Assembly: GCA_937879875.1 (NCBI GenBank)
Contig: CALFMN010000074.1
Location: 1-8,606 of the forward strand
Reading direction: 5' to 3'
DNA length: 8,606 bases
From: an uncultured Chloroflexota bacterium
GTDB taxonomy: Bacteria; Chloroflexota; Dehalococcoidia; CAUJGQ01
The translations under genes were made by a program, and so were the position numbers. Each line of letters opens with the position of its first letter. The stretch's first letter is position 1. The notes beneath the pieces are model-generated. The model worked only from the letters and a program-made list of their open reading frames with translations, was not told the DNA's origin and ran no database searches. This document shows positions 1-5,356 of this stretch, piece by piece.

Positions 1-42
1 TTCTGCCTGTCTCGTGGGCTCGGAGATGTGTATAAGAGACAG
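1..42 (+). other. Illumina Nextera adapter with i7 index (sequencing artefact)
   Basis: Bases 9-42 match the 34-nt Nextera Read 2 transposase adapter end to end, including the Tn5 mosaic end AGATGTGTATAAGAGACAG. The preceding eight bases, TTCTGCCT, match the adapter-strand form of Nextera i7 index N703 as I remember it. This is library DNA left on a contig end and is not genomic. Translated, it gives the peptide MGSEMCIRDR, a familiar contamination signature in protein databases. Genomic sequence starts at about base 43, so any gene start called inside this stretch is false. Confidence 0.98.
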
Positions 43-43
43 G

Positions 44-1303
44 CCGTATGCCAAAGACTTCGCAGCCACGTTTTATCGCCATGTCGAGCCCGACACCGGT
101 CGGCGGTACGGTTTAGACAACCTTGTAGGTCCCGGCGGCGCGGCGAAGGGTAATCCGTCATACGAAGTCCTCGGAATCACGCGCTACTGGCGCTACTCGA
201 AGGAGAGAATGGCCGAGCTTTTGGCGCAGGGGAGAATCATACAAACGTCGCCCGGCGCAGTGCCCCGGTACAAGCGCTACCTTGATGAGATGCCCGGTGT
301 CCCGCTTCAGGATTTGTGGCTCGACATCTCTCCCGTTCAGCCGCAAGCAGGCGAGCGGCTCGGCTATGACACACAGAAGCCCGAAAAGTTGCTGGAGAGA
401 ATAATCAAACTCGCGTCCAACGAGGGCGATCTGGTCGCGGACTTCTTTCTTGGCTCGGGCACCACGGCCGCCGTGGCGCACAAGCTGGGCCGGCGCTGGA
501 TCGGCTGCGACCTGGGCCGCTTCGCCGTGCACACCGCGCGCAAGCGGCTGCTCGACCTCGGCGCGACGTTTGATGTCTACAACCTCGGCAAATACGAACG
601 CTCGCACTGGCAGGGCGTCACGCTCGGCGCCCAACTGCGCGCCTACGTCGACTTCATCCTCGCGCTCTATCGCGCCGAGCCGGCGCCCGGCTTCCGCCAC
701 CTGCACGGCAAGCGCGGCAACCGCGCCGTGCACGTCGGCGCCGTCGATTCGCCCGTCACCTTCGCCGAGTTGGCCGACGTGCTGGCCGAATGCCGCGAGA
801 CGCACACCAGCGCCGTGGACGTGCTCGGCTGGGAGTGGGAGATGGGCGTCAACGACCTGGCGCGTAAGCAGGCCGAGGCGGACGGCGTCGATCTGCGCTG
901 CTACCAGATCCCCAACGATGTGATGGACCGCCGCGCCAAGCAGGCCGACGTGCGCTTCTACAGCCTCGCCTACCTCGAAGCCGAGGCGCGCGTCGTCTCG
1001 CCGCGCAGCGTGCAGATCGCGCTCACCGATTTCGTGCTCTCCGACCTCGATCTGGTGCCCGCCGCCGTGCGCGAGAAGGTCACGCGCTGGTCGGACTACA
1101 TCGACTACTGGGCGGTGGACTTCGACTATCACGACGACACCTTCTGCAACGGCTGGCAGGCGTTTCGCACGCGCGCCCGCCGCACGCTGGACACGGTGAG
1201 CGCCGCGCACACGTACGAGCGGCCCGGCCGCTACGCCGTGCTGGTGAAAGTGGTGGACGTGTTCGGCATCGACTCGACGCGGCGGCTGGAGGTGGAAGTG
1301 TGA
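44..1303 (+). CDS. mod: Type III-like (Mod) site-specific adenine DNA methyltransferase, C-terminal part, 5' truncated
   Basis: This is the C-terminal 419 residues of a beta-class N6-adenine methyltransferase, the modification and recognition subunit of a type III restriction system. It would transfer methyl from S-adenosylmethionine to adenine in the recognition site. From the N-terminal side I see the end of the target-recognition region (YKRYLDEMPGVPLQDLW), then motif X (DTQKPEKLLERI, near nt 368-403), then the SAM-binding motif I (DFFLGSGTT, nt 440-466) followed by RRWIGCDL. This is the IV-TRD-X-I order of the family. The catalytic DPPY-type motif IV is absent because it lies beyond the contig end. 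The last 65 or so residues (nt 1109-1300) look like a PKD/Ig-like beta domain (TYERPGRYAVLVKVVDVFG). The only apparent start, GTG at 14, is adapter. The partner is the Res gene at 2343-5126, separated by an inserted DUF559 gene. Base composition changes near motif I. Confidence 0.9.
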   Translation, partial: PYAKDFAATFYRHVEPDTGRRYGLDNLVGPGGAAKGNPSYEVLGITRYWRYSKERMAELLAQGRIIQTSPGAVPRYKRYLDEMPGVPLQDLWLDISPVQPQAGERLGYDTQKPEKLLERIIKLASNEGDLVADFFLGSGTTAAVAHKLGRRWIGCDLGRFAVHTARKRLLDLGATFDVYNLGKYERSHWQGVTLGAQLRAYVDFILALYRAEPAPGFRHLHGKRGNRAVHVGAVDSPVTFAELADVLAECRETHTSAVDVLGWEWEMGVNDLARKQAEADGVDLRCYQIPNDVMDRRAKQADVRFYSLAYLEAEARVVSPRSVQIALTDFVLSDLDLVPAAVREKVTRWSDYIDYWAVDFDYHDDTFCNGWQAFRTRARRTLDTVSAAHTYERPGRYAVLVKVVDVFGIDSTRRLEVEV

Positions 1304-1322
1304 TGGCGGCCCGTCGGCTTTC

Positions 1323-1368
1323 GGCCCTCATCCCCTGTCCCCTTCTCCCAATCCTGGAGAGAAGGGGG
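1323..1368 (+). repeat. Palindromic repeat, element A left arm (S type, degenerate)
   Basis: The arm reads GGCCCTCATCCCC-TGT and then a hairpin at 1339-1368: left stem CCCCTTCTCCCA, loop ATCC. The right stem carries a small change (TGGAGAGAAGGGG rather than TGGGAGAAGGGG), so the pairing is imperfect. It begins 19 bases after the mod stop codon. No T-run follows the hairpin, so it does not look like a standard intrinsic terminator. Confidence 0.85.
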
Positions 1369-1388
1369 ACCGCGTTCCGGGGGGGCGG

Positions 1389-1460
1389 CGGCTGAAGGCA
1401 CGGCTGAAGGATCAAGAGTCTACATTGCGGGAGGGCGTCGGCTGAAGGTGCGGCTGAGGG
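1389..1460 (+). repeat. Direct repeats containing GGCTGAAGG inside element A
   Basis: Two 22-base copies, at 1389-1410 and 1439-1460, begin exactly 50 bases apart. Both read CGGCTGAAGG, two variable bases, then CGGCTGA and three closing bases, and they differ at three positions. A related copy (AGGCTGAAGGCGAGGCTG) lies at 2075-2092 in element B, about the same distance (20-22 bases) from the S-arm hairpin. They are therefore part of the element's interior rather than chance. Confidence 0.65.
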
Positions 1461-1539
1461 GCAGCAGACGCTGCCAGAAGCAAGCCGAAGGCGGGGCGAT
1501 GTCGAAGTTCCGCGCGAAGCGCCGGAACAGAAGCCGGGA

Positions 1540-1635
1540 TAACCCGACACCGCCCCGTACAAGCAACGCACGATCGCCCCTCTCCTTCTCCCAGGATTGG
1601 GAGAAGGAGAGGGGAAGGGGGAGAGGATGAGGGCC
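1540..1635 (+). repeat. Palindromic repeat, element A right arm (L type) with TAACCCGA box
   Basis: TAACCCGACACC at 1540 is followed, 32 bases on, by GATCGCCCC at 1572 and then a perfect 17-bp stem (1577-1593 with 1598-1614) closed by a GGAT loop. A purine-rich run follows and ends in GAGGATGAGGGCC at 1623-1635. The ATG of that run (1627) is the likely start of the DUF559 gene, so the repeat arm supplies its leader and start codon. Confidence 0.85.
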
Positions 1636-2346
1636 GATAGGGCCGACCGTGTGAGAGGCGTCTCGCCCGAGCTGGCGGAAGCCGCGCGCCGGCTGCGGCA
1701 GGAGGCGACGCCGGCCGAGCGCGTGCTCTGGCAGGGGCTGCGCGGCGGGCGGTTGGCGGGGCTCAAGTTCCGCCGCCAGCACGCCGTCGGCCCCTTCGTG
1801 CTCGACTTCTTCTGCCCGAAGCACAAGCTCGTCGTCGAAGTCGATGGCGCCGTGCACAACACGCCCGATCAGCGCGAGCGCGACGCCGGCCGCGACGAGC
1901 GCCTGCAACTCGCCGGCTGCCGCGTGCTGCGGCTGCGTAACGCCGAGGTGCTGGGCGATTTGGACGCGGTGGTGGAGAAGATTGCGGCGGCTGTCGGGCT
2001 CACCCCTGCCTCTCGGCCCTCACCCCTGTCCCCTCTCCCAATCCTGGGAGAGGGGGACTCAGGCCGATTGTTCGAGGCTGAAGGCGAGGCTGCGGCGGAG
2101 GCGCGCTCTGCGCCGCGAGTACGCCGCAGCCGCCGCGTTGCACTCCCCTCGCCAGCGGACGCGCCGCGGCCGACGTCGCAGCGCGACCGTCGCGGCACAT
2201 CCGGTGCCAGTATGGCGGCGAAGCCGCCCGACGCGCCGAAGGCGCCGTCATCACGCTCCGCTAACCCGATGCCCTCCGGATCGCCCACCCCAGGATCGCC
2301 CCTCCTTCTCCCAGGATTGGGAGAAGGAGGGGAAGGGGGAGGATGA
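1627..2346 (+). CDS. DUF559 endonuclease-like protein with repeat-derived C-terminal tail
   Basis: The N-terminal 125 residues are a DUF559 domain, a Vsr/PD-(D/E)XK-like nuclease fold. Visible marks are LRQEATPAERVLWQGLRGGRLAG, typical of the family start apart from wording, then FRRQH (residues 48-52) and VLDFFCPKHKLVVEVDG, giving candidate metal ligands D60, E71 and D73, then a helix ending LDAVVEKIAAAVG. Family members are usually 110-150 residues. This frame runs to 239 because from about residue 129 it reads through element B (PSPLSPLPILGEG and a low-complexity R/A/S/P stretch) and stops in that element's ATGA. I chose ATG 1627 because an earlier in-frame ATG at 1597 lies in the hairpin loop and stem of element A. 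The function of DUF559 proteins is poorly established. The gene lies between mod and res and overlaps the res start by 4 bases. Confidence 0.82.
   Translation: MRADRADRVRGVSPELAEAARRLRQEATPAERVLWQGLRGGRLAGLKFRRQHAVGPFVLDFFCPKHKLVVEVDGAVHNTPDQRERDAGRDERLQLAGCRVLRLRNAEVLGDLDAVVEKIAAAVGLTPASRPSPLSPLPILGEGDSGRLFEAEGEAAAEARSAPRVRRSRRVALPSPADAPRPTSQRDRRGTSGASMAAKPPDAPKAPSSRSANPMPSGSPTPGSPLLLPGLGEGGEGGG
2015..2055 (+). repeat. Palindromic repeat, element B left arm (S type)
   Basis: GGCCCTCACCCC-TGT is followed by a perfect 11-bp hairpin: CCCCTCTCCCA at 2030-2040, loop ATCC, TGGGAGAGGGG at 2045-2055. It lies inside the DUF559 reading frame, just after the end of the conserved domain, and is translated as SPLPILGEG. 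A degenerate CTCACCCCTG copy also sits just before it at 2000-2008. Confidence 0.85.
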
Positions 2347-2351
2347 GGGCC
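2262..2351 (+). repeat. Palindromic repeat, element B right arm (L type) with TAACCCGA box
   Basis: TAACCCGATGCC at 2262 is followed 32 bases on by GATCGCCCC at 2294 and a perfect 15-bp stem (2299-2313 with 2318-2332) closed by GGAT. Then a purine run leads to GGAGGATGAGGGCC, ending at 2351. The ATGA at 2343-2346 is both the start of res and the stop of the DUF559 frame. A Shine-Dalgarno-like AAGGAGG (2324-2330) lies within the right stem. Confidence 0.87.
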
Positions 2352-5126
2352 GAGATGCCCAGAACATCTGCCAAACGCCCCAAGATCGCCGAGACGCAGC
2401 TCTCGATGATCGCCGCCGGCCCTTTGCTTGAAGCCGGCAGCGTCAATGCCTACGCCGTGCCCGGCGCCAACCAGCGTCAGCCCAGCGCCGCGCTGCTCGT
2501 GCCCGGCCTGCGCGCCGCCGTCAACGCCTGGCGCGCCGCCGGCCATCCCGGCCTCTCCGACACCACGCGCCGCCTGTTCGACTTCTGGTTCGAGGACGAG
2601 CACAAGCTGCGCGACGGCGGCGCCTTCCGCTACTACTTCGGCCAGCGTGAGGCGATCGAAACGATCGTCTACTGCTATGAGGTCGCCGCCGCGCGCACCT
2701 TCCGCGCCTTGCTGGAGCGCGACGAGGACGGCGTCAAATGCACCTACGACCGGCACGGCAATATGGAGGCGTTCCGGCGGTTCGATATGGGACCGACTGA
2801 CTTTGCGCCCTACGACGCGAACGCCGACCGCTTCCCGCACTACGTCTGCAAGCTCGCCACCGGCGGCGGCAAGACCAAGGTCATGGCGCTGGCGATGGTC
2901 TGGTCCTACTTTCACCGGCTCTACGAGCCAGGCTCGCCGCTGGCGCGCAACTTCGTGCTGATCGCGCCCAACCTGATCGTCTTCGAGCGGTTGCGCGTCG
3001 ACTTCGGCTCCGGCCGCATCTTCGTGCAGGACCCGCTGATTCCGCCCGCATGGCGCCCAGACTTCGATTTGCAGGTGGTTTTGCAGGACGAGGCCGCGCC
3101 GCCCTCCGCCACCGGCACACTCTATCTCACCAACGTGCAGCGGCTCTACGAGGAGAAAGCGCAGGAAGAGCCGAATCCGGTCGCGGCGCTGCTGCCGCCG
3201 CCCGTGCGCCGCGACCTGCGCGCCGGCTCGGCCGAAGAGCTGATCGAGCGCGTCGGCCGCCACGACGACCTGATCGTGCTCGACGACGAGGCCCACCACG
3301 TCCACGACGAAAAGCTCGCCTGGAGCCGGGTGATCGCCGGCCTGCACGAGCGGCTGACGGCGCGCGGGCTGCCGGGGCTGGTGGCGCAGCTCGACTTCAG
3401 CGCCACGCCGAAGCACAACGACGGCGCCCTGTTCGAATGGATCGTCAGCGACTACTCGCTGGCCGACGCGATCGCCGCGGGCATCGTCAAGCAGCCGCTG
3501 CTGGGCGAGCTGAGCGACCCGCACGAGATCCCCAGCGACGACGCCTCCGTGCAGTACCGTCAGTGGATCGACGCCGGCGTGGCGCGGCTGAAGCAGTACG
3601 AGGAGCTGCACGAGCCGGCCGGCAAGCAGCCACTGCTGTTCGTGATGGCCGCCGATACCACCGCCGCCGACCAGATCGCCGCCTATCTCGAGTCGCTCGA
3701 CGGCTTCGCCGGGCGCGTGCTGACGATTCACACCAACCGCCAGGGCGAGGTCTCCGAGTCGGCCAGCGGCAAGGCGGCCAAAGAGGAGTTGGAGCGGCTG
3801 CGCACGGCCAGCCGCGAGGTGGATTCGGACGAGAACCCGTACCGCGCGATCGTCTCCGTGCTGATGCTGCGCGAGGGCTGGGACGTGCGCAACGTCACGG
3901 TCGTGGTCGGGCTGCGGCCGTTCAAAGCGGAGAGCCGCATCCTGCCGGAGCAGACGATCGGTCGCGGCCTGCGGCTGATGTATCCCGGCCAGCCGGGCGC
4001 CCGCGAGCAGGTGGACATTCTCGGCACGGAGGCGTTCGAGGGCTTCGTTCGGCAGCTCAAGCAGAGCGACAACGTCGAGTTCAAGAGCCGCCGCATCGAC
4101 GCTCCGCTGGAGGGGCGCACGATCGCCGTGCTGGCGGCGCGCATCGCCGAGTACGACATCTCCGTGCCGCAGTTGTCGAACCTGCTGCGCCGTTCCGAGG
4201 AGCAGATCGGCCGCATCGACGTGGCGGCGCTCGGCGGCCAGCAGCTTGAGCTGGAAGAGATACTTCCCGAAGAGACACAGCGCTACACCCTGCGCGACGT
4301 GCTGACCAGGCGCATCCAGGAAGAGCTGGACCTGGAGCTGCCGCTGCCGGCCAACGCGCAGGGCATCCTCTGGTTTTACGCCCGCTGGATTCAGCGCGAG
4401 GCGCGCGTGCCGCAGGCGCTCTTCCCCACAGTGGTCGAGCTGGTGAAGCGCTACCTCTGCGCCGTCGCCTTCGGCCGCGCCGTGGATCTGGAGGATCCGC
4501 GCGTCTTCTGGCGGCTGATGCGCGACGACGCCCGCGCCGCCGTGGTGGGGCCGTTCGTGAGCGCGATCAACCGCGTGGTGCGCGAGGAGGCGAAGGTCGA
4601 GTTGCGCGGCGAGGCGCTGCGCGTCTCCGAGACGCGGGCCTTCGTCTGGGGCAAAGAGGTCTGCGAGGGGCGCAAGACCGTCTTCAACCTCGTGCCGGTG
4701 GACAGCGCCCTCGAAGCGGCGCTGGTCGAGTTTATGGACGAGGCGCCGGACGTTGCCGCCTATGCCAAGAATGCGAAGAAGCTGCTGACGATCGACTACC
4801 AGAGCGCGAAGGGCCATTTCCGCCTCTACGAGCCCGATTTCGTCGTGCGCCTCACCAACGGCGAGCACTGGCTGGTGGAGACGAAGGGGCTTGAGGATCT
4901 TGAAGTGGCGCTGAAAGACGCCCGCACCCGCGTCTGGTGCCGCGACGCGACAGAGCTGACCGCGCAGACGTCAGTGCCGCAGCACTGGCAGTACAGCAAG
5001 ATCATGGAAGCGACGTTCTACAGCCACCGCGGCCGCAGCTTCGACAGCCTCGTGCGCTATGCCGGCCCTCATCCCCCCTTCCCCCTTCTCCCAATCCTGG
5101 GAGAAGGGGCGATCTCGGGTAGCTGA
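2343..5126 (+). CDS. res: Type III restriction enzyme Res subunit (DEAH helicase plus PD-ExK nuclease)
   Basis: This is a complete, 927-residue SF2 helicase-nuclease. With Mod it would form a type III restriction complex that uses ATP to move along DNA and cut unmodified sites. Walker A is ATGGGKT (172-178), motif II is DEAH (315-318), motif III is SAT (353-355), and the motif V/VI region is REGWD (510-514) with QTIGRGLR (537-544). The C-terminal nuclease shows PD at 831-832 and ETK at 846-848, the PD-ExK pattern of type III Res proteins. All key residues are present, so the enzyme looks intact. I start it at ATG 2343, which lies in repeat element B. ATG 2355 (residue 5) is a fair alternative and could be the ancestral start. 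The last 19 residues (PHPPFPLLPILGEGAISGS) are translated repeat element C, so the original C-terminus was probably near residue 908. A chance insertion there seems tolerated. Confidence 0.93.
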   Translation: MRAEMPRTSAKRPKIAETQLSMIAAGPLLEAGSVNAYAVPGANQRQPSAALLVPGLRAAVNAWRAAGHPGLSDTTRRLFDFWFEDEHKLRDGGAFRYYFGQREAIETIVYCYEVAAARTFRALLERDEDGVKCTYDRHGNMEAFRRFDMGPTDFAPYDANADRFPHYVCKLATGGGKTKVMALAMVWSYFHRLYEPGSPLARNFVLIAPNLIVFERLRVDFGSGRIFVQDPLIPPAWRPDFDLQVVLQDEAAPPSATGTLYLTNVQRLYEEKAQEEPNPVAALLPPPVRRDLRAGSAEELIERVGRHDDLIVLDDEAHHVHDEKLAWSRVIAGLHERLTARGLPGLVAQLDFSATPKHNDGALFEWIVSDYSLADAIAAGIVKQPLLGELSDPHEIPSDDASVQYRQWIDAGVARLKQYEELHEPAGKQPLLFVMAADTTAADQIAAYLESLDGFAGRVLTIHTNRQGEVSESASGKAAKEELERLRTASREVDSDENPYRAIVSVLMLREGWDVRNVTVVVGLRPFKAESRILPEQTIGRGLRLMYPGQPGAREQVDILGTEAFEGFVRQLKQSDNVEFKSRRIDAPLEGRTIAVLAARIAEYDISVPQLSNLLRRSEEQIGRIDVAALGGQQLELEEILPEETQRYTLRDVLTRRIQEELDLELPLPANAQGILWFYARWIQREARVPQALFPTVVELVKRYLCAVAFGRAVDLEDPRVFWRLMRDDARAAVVGPFVSAINRVVREEAKVELRGEALRVSETRAFVWGKEVCEGRKTVFNLVPVDSALEAALVEFMDEAPDVAAYAKNAKKLLTIDYQSAKGHFRLYEPDFVVRLTNGEHWLVETKGLEDLEVALKDARTRVWCRDATELTAQTSVPQHWQYSKIMEATFYSHRGRSFDSLVRYAGPHPPFPLLPILGEGAISGS

Positions 5127-5146
5127 AGCGAAGCGGCGTCGGGTTA
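5064..5146 (-). repeat. Palindromic repeat, element C left arm (L type, reverse orientation) with TAACCCGA box
   Basis: Read on the - strand, TAACCCGACGCC begins at 5146, and GATCGCCCC begins 32 bases further on at 5114. A perfect 12-bp stem follows (5098-5109 with 5082-5093), and the arm ends in GATGAGGGCC near 5064. It is an L-type arm like those at 1540 and 2262, but pointing the other way. It overlaps the end of res and encodes that protein's last 19 residues and stop codon. Confidence 0.87.
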
Positions 5147-5176
5147 ACCGCGCCGGCCCCGGAACGCTTCAGGCTC

Positions 5177-5221
5177 GATCGCCCCTCGCCCAGGATTGGG
5201 AGAGGGGACGGGGGTGAGGGC
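5177..5221 (-). repeat. Palindromic repeat, element C right arm (S type, reverse orientation)
   Basis: On the + strand this reads GATCGCCCC-TCGCCCA, loop GGAT, TGGGAGAGGGG (stems 5182-5192 and 5197-5207, one mismatch at 5188). It then reads ACGGGGGTGAGGGC. On the - strand it begins GCCCTCACCCCCGTCCCC, the S-arm signature seen at 1323 and 2015. Its inner flank shares CGTTCCGGGG with the inner flank of the element A S arm. Confidence 0.82.
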
Positions 5222-5356
5222 GAGCGCGGCAGCACGCGGCTCGGCATGAGGAATCAGCAGACCTTGCAAGCTGAGCCAGCGGTTGTCGTGGTTACGCGAC
5301 AGAACTGCCGCGCAAAGCGCTTGTTTGCAGGCGTTGCGCGGGCAAGACTGAGAACC

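Larger units (their letters stand above)
1304..1626. other. Gene-free stretch between mod and the DUF559 gene
   Basis: These 323 bases hold no convincing gene. Nearly all of it is composite repeat element A (1323-1635): a short-type arm on the left, an interior of about 200 bases, and a long-type arm on the right. The interior has two tandem-like GGCTGAAGG copies and a TAACCCGACACC box at 1540-1551. A 60-codon open frame at 1448-1630 runs into the palindrome and has no recognisable product, so I do not call it. Confidence 0.75.

Noticed and set aside
14..43. GTG at 14 as the true start of the methyltransferase
   Set aside because: It lies within the Nextera adapter; the first native codon is at about 44.
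158..1210. 350-codon open frame on the - strand opposite mod
   Set aside because: Shadow of the methyltransferase frame; low-complexity composition and no domain.
1597..1626. ATG 1597 as the start of the DUF559 gene
   Set aside because: It begins in the hairpin loop of element A and would encode only MGEGEGKGER from the repeat. ATG 1627 fits the domain better, though it too is repeat-derived.
3050..4249. 399-codon + strand frame overlapping res
   Set aside because: Arginine/alanine-rich frame-shifted shadow of res, typical of GC-rich DNA.
1869..4868. 999-codon open frame on the - strand
   Set aside because: It is antisense to res, which has every helicase and nuclease motif. The product is rich in R, A, H, L, V and D with no domain, as expected of a high-GC antisense shadow.
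5082..5114. Intrinsic terminators at the hairpins
   Set aside because: The stems are strong but none is followed by a T-run, and several lie inside reading frames or just before start codons.
1323..5221. CRISPR array
   Set aside because: The repeats are palindromic, alternate in orientation, and are separated by irregular intervals containing whole genes.
5246..5356. Upstream ATG 5246 as the kinase start
   Set aside because: It would add 37 residues of no GAF character, and there is no Shine-Dalgarno before it. It cannot be excluded, but ATG 5357 is preferred.
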